Assembly (NCBI GenBank): GCA_018350325.1
Contig: JAEVLN010000006.1
Coordinates: forward strand, 1,015,193-1,079,192
Reading direction: 5' to 3'
DNA from: Globodera rostochiensis
Lineage: Eukaryota > Nematoda > Chromadorea > Rhabditida > Heteroderidae
Length of the DNA stretch: 64,000 bases
Under the pieces are notes generated by a model, which did not search any database, had not been told where the DNA came from, and saw only the letters and a list, made by a program, of their open reading frames with translations. The position numbers were made by a program, and so were the translations under genes. Positions 24,090-35,848 of the stretch are shown here, in pieces; position 1 is the stretch's first letter; each line of letters opens with the position of its first letter.

Positions 24090-24479
24090 ATGGGAATCAA
24101 ATATATTGATTGGGTCAATTGGGAATGCAACGAAATGTGGGGAATGATAGGAAGTGAATGAGGAAGGGTCAAGGGCGGGTATTTATGGACGTGGATGGGT
24201 GTGACAATCAATAGGGACCAAATGGGGATTGGGTCATCTGAGTACCGACCGAACAAAAAGCTAACTGATTCCTCTTACCACAAAAAAGGTATAGCTTAAA
24301 ACGTGTGAAAATAGCCATTTTTCGTGCCATTTTGGCGCGCTGAGTTATAAGTAATTGCCTAGCTCTTTTCTATTATAGCATACAGATTTTAGTGCTTTCG
24401 AATGACACTAAAATTGTTTGATTTGGTTAACTAGCAAAAAAAGTTATGTCTGCTTTTAAGCTATTAGTGCTTTTGACAG

Positions 24480-24675
24480 GTTTTGGCTTATTTGGCAGCG
24501 AGACTCCGGGCTCCGGAAGAAGTCCGCGCGTGACCCGCCTGGGGGTCTCGCGCGCGCCCGCTCCGCGGGTCCCCGCGCGCTCGCCCCCCAGTGGCGCTCG
24601 TCAGACTTATTCCTCCGCCCTCCGTCTCGCCCCACTACTTGCTCCGTCATCGCATGCTCGCTGTTGGCGGGCCGT
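24480..24675. repeat. GC-rich block at the end of unit 1
   Basis: A ~195-bp stretch far more GC- and CpG-rich than its surroundings ('cgcgcgcccgctccgcgggt'). Nearly identical blocks occur at 29721-29916 and, inverted, 34568-34760; a diverged one is at 53415-53490. Open frames across it are in several frames and not conserved as protein. Confidence 0.6.
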
Positions 24676-25385
24676 CCCGCATATTCGACATTTCTTTATT
24701 AAAATCAAAAATTTAAGTAACCATAGCTTTTATTCGTTATATTTCTGGTTACCAACAATCACTTGAGCAACTTCCTGTCACAATCATTTTTTGCGCGCGA
24801 TTTTTCAAAAATTTTTGGGGAAAAAGGGAGGTGGGTCCAGAGGTGGCGATAGGCGCCGCCGGGAAAATTTTTGAATTTGTGACTCATTTGTTAAGCGATT
24901 TGCAATCAAATTGGAAGGAATGTCACCTATGCCAAATGGGGGAACTAGACAGTGATTAGAGATATTACATAAATACAGACAAATTGTTTCGATACTCACG
25001 GAAATTCATTGTTTAAACAACGAAAAAACCGAGTGACAGACAGCATGTAGTCAGACATTATATCACCACCATTGAATTTCCTTACGATTTTCGAAAGCTT
25101 GTAACACAGGCTAACGGTTATATTTCGTGACGAAATTTTGCAGACATGCCTCTAGTGCTCCCTTCTTACCCCTACCAAAATTTGGTGGAGTTTGGAGAAT
25201 TTTGAAAAAATTTGGTTTGAAAATTTTAAACGTTTTTGATTATAACTCATGAATTCAATGTGTATGCTAATTTTTTCAATGTTAAAAAGATTCCTTATTT
25301 TGTTCTCAAGGGATGGTGAAAATTTAAGAAGGGTCCGCCATATTTAAATGAAGTTAAGCGTATCGAAGTGCGTGTCACTTTTTAC

Positions 25386-28336
25386 TAGAGTAGGTCGGGA
25401 CCGGGATTTTTGGGAAAAACCGGGACCGGGATTGACCGGGACCGTGAAAGCCGGGATCGGGACCGGGACCAGCATCAAGAATCGGGACCGGGATCGGGAT
25501 CGGGATTTCGCCTTTTCAAAAACCGGGACCGGGACCGGGAAACGGGAAAAACCGGGACTGGCAATAAAAAATTTTTTTTTTGTAATGATCAAAGGTGAAA
25601 CAAAATTTTTTTTATTATTCTAAATCATCCTCCTCGTTGTCTTCAACATCGATTGTCTCATCATCATCTCCCTTCTCAGGATCAGGTTCGGCAGATGGGG
25701 CAAGGTGAAGCTCGTCCAAATTTGCCTTCACCACCAAAATTTTCTCGACCGTTTTCGCCGAAAGGCTAAATAATACAGGGCATATTAAATAAAAACATAA
25801 GTAAGTACCGGTTTCGAAGTGTGTTGCTAAAGATGAGTCCAGCCTTCGAGAACAACCGTTCGGAACTGACGGAAGTAGCGGGCACTGAATGGGCAATGCG
25901 TGCCAGAACGACCAAATCAGGAAACTGTTGACCATTCGACCCCCACCAGTTGAAAATGTCCGCATCTATTGATGGTCGACCAAAGGCTTTGAAGGAAGCT
26001 AATTGGAGCTGTATGCGTGTGGTCAAATTCGTCTGCGATTCGCCAGAAAGCGTTGAAGGAACGGAGATAGTTCCTGGCGATTTCGGTTTCCAAATGTCAT
26101 CTGAGAAACTTAATCACTTCCAATATGTATAGAAGTTGGAAAAAATTACATCGTACGCTTTTATCGCTTTTTTCTCCCGCAGATAGGTCCGTTTCATCCA
26201 AGAAACCAAGAGGTTGAAAGTCGTTTTCGTCGTCACGGCCTTCGTTTTCTTTATAAACTGAAAAACACAACAAGAAAATACAAAAGAAACAAATCCAACC
26301 TTTTTTTCCAAACTCTATGAGATCCTGCTCAATGAGAGCCCAATTTGTCTTTGAAAAAATTGTTTCATCATATGCAAAGCGCGGGTCCAGGAGAGTTGAA
26401 ATTCGAAGCAAATTGTTTCCAATCAGCTTCCTAACCCTGTCGCTTATTGAGTCGATCAGCTTGTTGACGAACGGCTCCAAAGTTGTCGGAATATTTGCTT
26501 CAATCAAAAAATCGCTCATTTTTTTTAGAGTCGGTAAAACGACGGAAGCTGTCGATTTCTCCCTTGAGAACTAAAAATAGGAAATAAAATATTCTATTTG
26601 GCGTAGTTTTAAACCTTTTGGGTTTCGACGTCGAAAACTCGAAGTATTGGACAGACATGTCGCAAACAATCAAAATCCATCGCGTCGATTCGAGGCAAAT
26701 TTGTTGGAATCGTTTCCATTCCAACCAGTCTTGGGCGCTTTGGCATTGTTAAAATTCCTGCTTCTGCTTGGTCTCGCTCAAATTGCATGGACAGTAAAAC
26801 CTTTTTTTGCTCCAAAAATGCTGACAACATCCGAAATACTGAGTTCCAGCGCGTTGGAACTGGCTAAAAATCAAAAAAATGTTCATTTTAAATTTTAGCA
26901 GTTACCATAACAAGTTGTTTTTTGGAGACGTTCAGCTGCTCCTGATGACGGCGAAGGCATTCTTTCGTTTTATGCTTCCTACTTTCTTTTGTCCATTCTT
27001 TCACTTTGCCGATGACTTCTGAAAGACACTCTGCCTTCAGAGAGTCATTTACCACAAGATTCAGGAAGTGTGCACAGCACTGAAAACTAAAAAAAAGAGA
27101 ATTTCGTTGCATTTTTATTCCTTGCCTGTCTTTGTCCATCATTCTCGTTGCCGATTGCATGTTGGTTGCGTCGTCTCTAACGCAACAGACCAACTTTTCA
27201 GTGTTAAGTCCGTGAGTTTCCAGGCAATTTGTTATTTTTTCGGCCAAAATTTCACCCGTATGTCGGAACTCGTCCATCGGAAAGGACGCCAGTACATTGT
27301 CGTTGCGGCCAAATTTATTGTCGATCCAATGAATAGTCACGCTTAATTCAACCATTATTTAATTGATTAATTTTAAAAGCACCTCTGGAGTTGGGGCGAT
27401 TTTGTAGGCTGGCTCCATCCGTCACTCGTTATGGCGTAAAAGCTGTTTGAAACTCCAGATTTGATTCTGGAGCAAACATCATTAGCCATTCTTGGCAATA
27501 CATTACATCTGAAGTGTTTTCTGCAGACGAGTGCCTGAAAAAAACGTGTTTACAATTAAAAATTTCCTAAAAATACTGGGAGGTTTGGATATGCCCTGGC
27601 ATATAAAGACTTCAAGTCATTGTCCTCAAAAAAATAGAAGGAATTGTTTTGCCGTATCATGATGCGGGCAATTTGCTCCTCGGCCTCTTCAACGGAATTC
27701 TTTTTCGGGACGGTGAAGTTTAAAATTGATTCCTGCTACGAAATTGTTTATTTTATATTAATTCTTTTTTGTCTGTACCTGATGCATTTTTTGCTCATCA
27801 ATACCCTTCAAATCCTGGAATTCCCTTTTGTGGGCTGATTCCAAATGCTTCCACAGTCCTTTGGTCGAGCCATCTTTTCGGCTCAATTTCTTCGAACAAA
27901 TTTTGCATTTTGCTTCTTCGGTTGAACACTTGTCAAAACATTTCCAGATTTCAGACATAATAAAATAAACAATTCTACGAAAGAAATCATTTCAATTTAT
28001 AAAAAAATACCAAATTCTGTTATATTTTTTGTAAAACAAAAATAAAGAGATTTATTTGGTTTTTGTTACCTATACAACGAAATGCCAGAAAATGTTTTTA
28101 AGAAGCATTTTAAATTTTTTGCTCAAAAATCTCATCCTTAGGGGTGTACTTTTTTCCCGGTTAGTCCCGGTCCGACCGGGACCGGGATCGGGATTTCGCC
28201 TTTTCAGAAACCGGGACCGGGACCGGGATCGGGATTACGATTTTTCAAAAACCGGGACCGGGATCGGGACCGGGATTCAAAAAACCGGGAATTTCCCGAC
28301 CGGTCCCGGTCGGGATCCCGGTCCCGACCTACTCTA
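25386..28336. mobile_element. hAT transposon, copy 2 (2951 bp), apparently autonomous
   Basis: Same terminal repeats and CTTTTTAC target duplication (25378-25385, 28337-28344) as copy 1, as expected from duplication of the whole unit rather than a second insertion. It is 7 bp longer than copy 1, mostly through one extra 'gggacc' repeat near the right end. Confidence 0.9.
25615..27958 (-). CDS. hAT-superfamily transposase, ten exons, 651 aa, intact
   Basis: Exons 27958-27779, 27732-27577, 27534-27383, 27341-27126, 27086-26906, 26863-26615, 26570-26300, 26257-26150, 26100-25809, 25765-25615 add to 1956 nt in one frame. Residues 18-43 form a BED-type zinc finger (CKIC ... HLESAH). Near residue 150 AITSDGW carries the first catalytic Asp; CCVRDDATNM and CCAHFLNLVV follow, then VPTRWNS and LLDPRFAYD. 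The C-terminal dimerisation region has ATSVSSERLFSKAG and NTLRNRLS, with the final catalytic Glu in SSER. It ends in an acidic tail. Intron 4 uses a GC donor (AG|GCAAGG). It acts in the nucleus, cutting and pasting its own ends, and could mobilise the many nonautonomous TAGAG-ended elements here, although their inner termini differ. Confidence 0.85.
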
Positions 28337-29006
28337 CTTTTTACTGAAGAAAATAACTCAAAAAACTGTTTATCGACACGATTCCATTAATTTAATGTTC
28401 TCTATCCTAGTTACGTTTTTTGCAAGATTTGGCATAGGTGATGTAATGCTTTTTTGACAGCACATTAGACAATGTTCGATTTTGTCCGCTTTTAAGTGAT
28501 TAGTGATTCCAAAAAAATAAATAACAAATTATGATTGTGCTTAAGTGAAGAGGATTTAACGATTTAAACATCATCCACAATTTCTTATGAATTTTTGATT
28601 AATTTATTGGGCAATTAATGTAAAAAAGCGGCATAAAAAAGAATGCATTAGCACAGCGGGGAAAGGAGCTTACTTTTTGTGCTTTTGCTCCACATCATTT
28701 TTACTTAGGAGTTTGTGTTTTCTGTGGTGTCATTAATCAGAAAACACTTTGCGCTCGTCGTGATAGAAGTTTTTTGTTTGTTTAGGCAGCGGTGTTTAGC
28801 CAGACCCGGTCAGTTTGGTGCCGATGGTTTTGGCGCGATCAGTCATAACTTAGCCATTAGGAAAGCAAATCAAACAATTTTGTTTCATTTAAAAGCTCTC
28901 CGGTTGTTGAACCTTTGATCAAGCAAAAGTGTTACGACCCCAAGTCCGAAGTAAATAGAGAATATTTATTCGGAGAGAAATGGAGGGGTCAAACAAGGAT
29001 GGGAAT

Positions 29007-29330
29007 CAGGGGTGCTCGTAACCATCAAAAAAAATTCGTAATAAGTAATCCGTAATTATTAAAAAGCAAAAAAAATTCGTAAAAAGTAATCCGTAATTAG
29101 TAAAAGGCAAAAAAAATTCGTAAAAAGTAATCCGTAATTCGTAAAAGGCAAAAAAAATTCGTAAAAAGTAATCCGTAATTCGTAAAAGGCAAAAAAAATT
29201 CGTAAAAAGTAATCCGTAATTCGTAAAAGGCAAAAAAAATTCGTAAAAAGTAATCCGTAATTCTTAACAGCCAAAACGCCGTAAAAGTAAGTAATTCGTA
29301 ATTCGTAACTCGTAATTACGAGCACCCCTG
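29007..29330. mobile_element. 324-bp hAT-type MITE, copy 2
   Basis: Same element and ATGGGAAT duplication as 23766-24089, duplicated with the 5.24-kb unit. Confidence 0.85.
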
Positions 29331-30224
29331 ATGGGAATCAAATATATTGATTGGGTCAATTGGGAATGCAACGAAATGTGGGGAATGATAGGAAGTGAAT
29401 GAGGAAGGGTCAAGGGCGGGTATTTATGGACGTGGATGAGTGTGACAATCAATAGGGACCAAATGGGGATTGGGTCATCTGAGTACCGACCGAACAAAAA
29501 GCTAACTGATTCCTCTTACCACAAAAAAGGTATAGCTTAAAACGTGTGAAAATAGCCATTTTTCGTGCCATTTTGGCGCGCTGAGTTATAAGTAATTGCC
29601 TAGCTCTTTTCTATTATAGCATACAGACTTTAGTGCTTTCGAATGACACTAAAATTGTTTGATTTGGTTAACTAGCAAAAAAAGTTATGTCTGCTTTTAA
29701 GCTATTAGTGCTTTTGACAGGTTTTGGCTTATTTGGCAGCGAGACTCCGGGCTCCGGAAGAAGTCCGCGCGTGACCCGCCTGGGGGTCTCGCGCGCGCCC
29801 GCTCCGCGGGTCCCCGCGCGCTCGCCCCCCAGTGGCGCTCGTCAGACTTATTCCTCCGCCCTCCGTCTCGCCCCACTACTTGCTCCGTCATCGCATGCTC
29901 GCTGTTGGCGGGCCGTTACACGGCCTTTCATTATTATATCCGGCGTTTGTTTGTTAGTTTTTCCTTAATTTTCAAGTTTTACTCCGGTTCAAAAACCGCT
30001 TTAAATTATCAATGTTGATTTTCTATAAACTAATTCCTAGTCACCCTCCGGTTTTGGTGCACGAAACCAGGGCATCATTAATACTTCAATAAACACAAAT
30101 CCTATCGTTGTTGCGTCAGGGCTGTGTCGAAACATAAAAAATGGTAAATCGAAAATCGAAATAAAAAAAGTCGAAAAACTTTCGATACAGGCTGTTTTGC
30201 GTCCCAGCACTGAGCTTCCCGGCT

Positions 30225-30740
30225 TTGAAAATTCCCGGCATTTGAAAGTTCCCGGCACTGAAACGTCCCGGCATTTGAAAGTTCCCGGCACTGAAACGTC
30301 TCGGCATTTGAAAGTTCCAGGCACCGAAACGTCCCGGCATTTGAAAGTTCCCGGCACTGAAACGTTCCGGCATTTGAAAATTCCCGGCACTGAAACGTCC
30401 CGGCATTTGAAAGTTCCCGGCACTGAAACGTCTCGGCATTTAAAAGTTCCCGGCACTGAAACGTCTCGGCATTTAAAAGTTCCCGGCACTGAAACGTCTC
30501 GGCATTTAAAAGTTCCCGACATTTGAAAGTTTCTGGTACTGAAACGTAACGGCATTTGAAAGTTCCCGGCACTGAAACGTCCCGGCATTTGAAAGTTCCC
30601 GGCACTGAAACGTCTCGGCATTTGAAAGTTCCCGGCATTTGAAAGTTCCCGGCACTGAAACGTCCCTGCATTTGAAAGTTCCAGGCATTTGAAAGTTTCC
30701 GGCACTGAAACGTCCCGGAATTTGAAATTTCCGGCATTTC
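30225..30740. repeat. 33-bp minisatellite
   Basis: Tandem units built from 'cggcatttgaaagttcccgg' and 'cactgaaacgtcc', ~33 bp each, about 14-15 copies with some 17-bp half units. Because 33 is divisible by three, both strands stay open in several frames and give 11-residue periodic pseudo-proteins; I do not regard these as genes. Confidence 0.85.
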
Positions 30741-31539
30741 TGGCCTGAAAAAAGTCGGATTTTTTTTTAAGAAAATTGCAAAAATTTAAAAATGTTGCCG
30801 ACTTTCGATTTTAAAAAAAACAATTTTTGTTTGAGAATCTGCTTCACTTCTGCTGGAGCGAGGTGTCGGCCGTGCCGAACCAATCATTTTTTTTCGAAAA
30901 TTTACGTTTTTTTTGCTCAGAATTTTGGAAATTGGAGTTTTGGGAGGGCTGGCGGTGTTTGTTTGTGCATGCAAAGCGGAAATTGGATAGACGGGGGGGG
31001 GAAGTAGCCACAGACGCTTTTGTCAAAACATTGGCCACCAATTAAAGCCGACCTCAAATTACACATGACATTGACAAAAGCCATCAGTTGTTACCATAAG
31101 ATGCGGTGATGAACCGCGATGCCATTAGGGCAATGAGCGGCGTGCCGTGCCGCGACCTCTCTCACATGGTTGAAAGGATTTAGCCGCAAGTACCCGTGCC
31201 ACAATGTTTGTGTTAGCACCTGTGAGGGGGGGGGCAAAAGTTTTGGTGGCAAAGCATTTAATCCGGTGGAAAGGTCGCAGGCCATTCCTAGCATTCGAGA
31301 ACGAGCCAGATTTCGGAAAGGGGCCCAAAGTTTGAATCAAAGCAGCAAGGCTTTTAGCGGATGTAAATATTAAAATGAATTTAGCTTCGCTGTATCGAAC
31401 CATCAGTTAATTAAAATCAGTGTTTCGCTGAGCATCAAGTTTAAATCAGATCAAAAGCGAGCACGACCATTTTGGACCAATCAAAGGTACTTTTCGGTTT
31501 TGGGCCTACACCTCAAAATTTTAAAAAAGGTCAAGGCCG

Positions 31540-31785
31540 TTGAAAAACATCATATATGGGGTTTTAAAGGGTGCTGATCATGAATCTGACAATATTTTTA
31601 AGATCCGACCACATCTAAGACTTTGAAAAGCTAAGCATAACGAACTTTAGGTCAGCCCTCCCTTTGTTGACCTTTTTTAAAAAAAATCAAAAAACATATC
31701 TTAGATGTTGTCGGATCTTAAAAATATTGTCAGATTCGTGATCAACACCCTTAAAAGTTTAAATCCTCATATATGATGTTTCAAC
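31540..31785. repeat. Inverted-repeat element related to the 62.8-kb MITE
   Basis: Left arm 'catatatggggttttaaagg' and 'gtgctgatcatgaatctgac'; the right arm is the complement, ending 'catatatgatgtttc'. The same wording forms the MITE at 62809-63082. A target duplication is not clear here. Confidence 0.65.
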
Positions 31786-32131
31786 GCCCTTAAATTTTCC
31801 TAACAAATTGCCATCAAAAATTCAAATTTTCTCAGCGGCGCCTATCGGCAGGCACCGCCGACCCCCCCCCCCCCAGGGAACAGTTCAAATCGCCGGTGGT
31901 CGACTCACCGACGCCGACTCGCCGACGTGTCAACTAGCCGGCGGTTGACTCGCATATGTTCGACTCGCCGACGGTCGACTCGCCGATAATAGTTCATTCC
32001 TGTTTTTATCAAAACCCGAGCTCGGATTTGTGCCCTAAGCTTATATTTACCCTAGGAAACATGCATTTTTAAAGAAATTTTGGGAAATAAATTATAAACA
32101 TCTAAATTTTTAACATTTTTTCGGTCGTGAC

Positions 32132-33895
32132 CAGTGTTTTCCTGTTCCAACAATTTTGAACCTGTTCCTGTTCCTGTTCTGTTCTAAAATCTTAGAACAG
32201 CCTGTCTGTTCTGTTCCTGTTCTGTTCCGACCTCGAGAACAGAACAGGAACAGGAACAGAACAGAGTAAACTGTTCTTAGACTGTTCCAAATTAAAAATT
32301 TTCCGAGTGAAATTCAGTGTGAAATTTTAATCGATGATTCATTGGACAAAGTGGTTTAATCACTGAACAATTGAGGATTAAGATACTCGTTAACATAGAC
32401 AATCAACTGGTCGTTCAACAATTCATATTTTGTAAGACTCCTCTGATGCACAGTGGCAGAGCCAGCTTTAGACCAAACACGTTCAATTGGTGCAGCCGTT
32501 GCCGGAATCGCAAATATTTTAAAAGCCAGTTCCTTAACCGGTTCCAATTCCTAAAAACCCACAGCCGAAATAGTGTTTTATTAATTAATTATTTGCCTTT
32601 TTTGCTGAATTCCAATAGACAATAGGGTCTATGTTACCCGGGCAATCGTTTAGAAATTTTAAAGCTTCATTAGTAATTGCTTGAGCAGTCAATTTGTCCC
32701 CACTTGCGCTTCGGGACCTTTCTCGGGCCTGTTTAAAGTGGGCTCTGAACGATTCCAAAGAAGAACTGCTCTGAATGTGGGCATTTTTTGGCGAAGGGTT
32801 TTCTTGAGAGGGCATTGTTATCTAAAAAAAAAAATCAATTTCTCGTTTTATTTGTAATGTGACCATTGAAATGATATATGAAGCAGCCCTTGATATCTCA
32901 TTTTCGTCTAACATGCTGATTGTATTTGGGTCAAGAGCACTAGCGATAAGATATGTTGGATCAAAATTCGTATCACCAATTTCCCAAAGTGATTTAAATC
33001 GGCGAATAATTTGTGATTTTAGAATGTCAACAACCTCTCGAACAGAGTGATCTGTGCTCTGATAAAACTTTTTAATACATAATAATGAAATAACACCTTA
33101 ACGCCGTTTAGCACACTCTTTGCCATTTTTACATAAATAAACGCATTTGAAATACTGACAAATTGTTCTCCTTGGACCTCTCGCAAAATTTCCTTAATTT
33201 TAATATGTACAAATTCCAAGAATTTTCGCACTAAACCACCTTAAATGGTTGCAAAATTGGCAAAATTTCTTTCAAAAATGTCAGCTGCTTTGCATCTGGA
33301 AACGGCCATCCTTTTCTTTCCGAAACTTTTCTGACTCCTTTTTCTATTTCAAGAAACCGTTCCACGACATCAATCCAATATCCCCATCTTGTTGTTGACG
33401 GCGCAATGAATCCAACTTGTTCATATTTTCTCAGTTCATGCTTTGCCTCAAAACTTCGGTTAAAACGACCAATCAAATTTTTCAGCAATTTGAAGCCTTT
33501 AAAGTAAAAAATAGTCTCATAAATTAATCAAATTAGTACTTTCGTTAGCCATGTCTGATTTTAAAGCTGCAACCAAAGTGTTCTCAAAAACATGTGCCGC
33601 GCATGGTATCCGCAATGGAAATGCAAAGTCCAGTTCAAGCTCATCAAGCTCGCCACTAAGCTCATTTGTAAAGAAATCTTCCTCCGCCTCTTCAAAAGCG
33701 GCTTCTCCTTCCTCTTCCCTTTCAGAAAGCCAAAATTCCGGTGCGGTGACTGCAAAATGCTTATCATTTGCTATTTTCTTATTTTTCTTACGATATTTTT
33801 TCCCTTCATTTCTAGAATAGAACAGGAACAGGAACAGGAACAGAACAGGAACAGAACAGGAACAGAACAGGCCAAGCTGGAACAGGAAAACACTG
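32132..33895. mobile_element. hAT transposon of a second family (CAGTGTTTTCCTGTTCC ends), nested
   Basis: Both ends are CAGTGTTTTCCTGTTCC and its complement; GTCGTGAC flanks both sides (32124-32131, 33896-33903). Subterminal 'gaacaggaacag' repeats fill both ends. A small related remnant of the same 'aacaggaacagaacagg' wording lies at 34075-34172. Confidence 0.85.
32356..33770 (-). pseudogene. hAT transposase of the second family, incomplete
   Basis: The last exon (about 32549-32356) reads ELEPVKELAFKIFAIPATAA then PIERVWSKAG, the hAT dimerisation signature with the catalytic Glu, ending at TAA. The exon before has IDPIVYWNSAKK, equivalent to the P-(L/I)-x-(F/Y)-W motif. Further upstream, 33488-33231 has IAPSTTRWGYWIDVVERFLE, the TRW region. 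The element is only 1.76 kb and I cannot assemble a BED finger and first DDE residue in frame, so it is probably internally deleted. Confidence 0.65.
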
Positions 33896-34469
33896 GTCGT
33901 GACCCCAATTCTTCATGATTACCGCAATTTTTTCCCCAGAACTAAATTGAGATTTTTACAAATCTAACTTTTTAAATTCAAAAATTTGAGTTGATAGATA
34001 AAAACAGGAAGGAACTATTATCGGCGAGTCGACCGTCGGCGAGTTGACACGTTGGCGAGTTGACATGTCGGCGATCCTGTTCCAGCTTGGCCTGTTCTGT
34101 TCTGTTCTAAGATTTCAGAACAGGAACAGATTCAAAATCCTTGGAACAGGAACAGAACAGGCAAGCTAGAACATGGTAAAAATTGAATCTGATTGGGTAA
34201 TATTTTAAGGTATTTCTACACTATATGGGAGTGGTTCGAATCCGAATAAAAATACTACCAATCGATTCCTCTCATCGAGCTGGGCACGAATCTGCAAAAA
34301 TTTTCTGCGGAAACCACTTTGAAGAAAGTTATGGCCCCTCAAAGTTGGCCAAAAACCATAGGGGGGACCCTTTTGGTCAAAATTTTTGGAAAATATTTTT
34401 ATTCTAAAAATTATCTGAAAATATGTTATATGATGTGCTGATTACGAATTCGTCAATAGGAAATAAAAA

Positions 34470-35705
34470 ATTGAGAATTTTAAATGGTTTTTGAACCGGT
34501 TTAAAATATTGAAAATTAAGGAAAAAGCGACTTTTAACAAACAAAAGCCGGATATAATAATGAAAGGCCGTGTAACGGCCCGCCAACAGCGAGCATGCGA
34601 TGACGGAGCAAGTAGTGGGGCGAGACGGAGGGCGGAGGAATAAGTCTGACGAGCGCCACTGGGGGGCGAGCGCGCGGGGACCCGCGGAGCGGGCGCGCGC
34701 GAGACCCCCAGGCGGGTCACGCGCGGACTTCTTCCGGAGCCCGGAGTCTCGCTGCCAAATAAGCCAAAACCTGTCAAAAGCACTAATAGCTTAAAAGCAG
34801 ACATAACTTTTTTTGCTAGTTAACCAAATCAAACAATTTTAGTGTCATTCGAAAGCACTAAAGTCTGTATGCTATAATAGAAAAGAGCTAGGCAATTACT
34901 TATAACTCAGCGCGCCAAAATGGCACGAAAAATGGCTATTTTCACACGTTTTAAGCTATACCTTTTTTGTGGTAAGAGGAATCAGTTAGCTTTTTGTTCG
35001 GTCGGTACTCAGATGACCCAATCCCCATTTGGTCCCTATTGATTGTCACACCCATCCACGTCCATAAATACCCGCCCTTGACCCTTCCTCATTCACTTCC
35101 TATCATTCCCCACATTTCGTTGCATTCCCAATTGACCCAATCAATATATTTGATTCCCATCCTTGTTTGACCCCTCCATTTCTCTCCGAATAAATATTCT
35201 CTATTTACTTCGGACTTGGGGTCGTAACACTTTTGCTTGATCAAAGGTTCAACAACCGGAGAGCTTTTAAATGAAACAAAATTGTTTGATTTGCTTTCCT
35301 AATGGCTAAGTTATGACTGATCGCGCCAAAACCATCGGCACCAAACTGACCGGGTCTGGCTAAACACCGCTGCCTAAACAAACAAAAAACTTCTATCACG
35401 ACGAGCGCAAAGTGTTTTCTGATTAATGACACCACAGAAAACACAAACTCCTAAGTAAAAATGATGTGGAGCAAAAGCACAAAAAGTAAGCTCCTTTCCC
35501 CGCTGTGCTAATGCATTCTTTTTTATGCCGCTTTTTTACATTAATTGCCCAATAAATTAATCAAAAATTCATAAGAAATTGTGGATGATGTTTAAATCGT
35601 TAAATCCTCTTCACTTAAGCACAATCATAATTTGTTATTTATTTTTTTGGAATCACTAATCACTTAAAAGCGGACAAAATCGAACATTGTCTAATGTGCT
35701 GTGGA
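34470..35705 (-). repeat. Inverted partial copy of the 5.24-kb unit
   Basis: The reverse complement of about 28460-29990, including the GC-rich block, but without the 324-bp MITE. At ~35150-35160 the sequence reads through 'attcccatccttg' with a single target site. Together with unit 2 it forms arms of a large inverted repeat enclosing ~4.5 kb. Confidence 0.85.
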
Positions 35706-35848
35706 CATTTCATTATTGTTTTGTCAAGAAAAGCTGATAAAAAATAATTAATTTGCTTTTCGTTAAACTATAAAAATTCACTGGAGTTTGTGTGCAGATT
35801 AAGCTGACTTATTAGCGATTTTCTGATCTTTTATGCCGTGTTGAACGG

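Larger units (their letters stand above)
19441..24675 (+). repeat. 5.24-kb tandem duplication, unit 1
   Basis: Starts 'cccgcatattcgacatttc' and ends '...gctgttggcgggccgt'. The next base begins unit 2 with the same first words. Reading both units side by side I count about nine substitutions and three small indels (1, 1 and 6 bp). The unit carries a hAT transposon (20152-23095), a MITE (23766-24089) and a GC-rich block at its right end. Confidence 0.9.
24676..29916 (+). repeat. 5.24-kb tandem duplication, unit 2
   Basis: Begins with the same words as unit 1 directly after its end and closes at the same '...ggcgggccgt', after which unique 'tacacggcctttcattatta' follows. The coordinate offset to unit 1 is 5234-5241 bp throughout. 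Confidence 0.9.
31888..34076. mobile_element. Element with 'gtcgactcgccgac' terminal repeats, interrupted by a hAT element
   Basis: The left end (31888-32010) carries 'tcgactcgccgac' motifs and then 'gataatagttcattcctg'. The right end (33985-34076) is the inverted counterpart ('caggaaggaactattatcgg', then 'cgagtcgaccgtcggcg'). The two halves are separated by the insertion at 32132-33895. No coding sequence of its own is seen. Confidence 0.6.

Noticed and set aside
24480..24675. Possible rRNA fragment because of high GC
   Set aside because: No recognisable conserved rRNA words; the block moves with a dispersed repeat.
24446..24766. Arg/Pro-rich 106-residue open frame in the GC-rich block
   Set aside because: Changes frame and end in the other copies of the block; open because of high GC, not coding conservation.
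30037..30737. Long repetitive open frames on both strands (up to 222 residues)
   Set aside because: They are readings of a 33-bp minisatellite; every frame stays open because the unit is a multiple of three, and no start or splice context is present.
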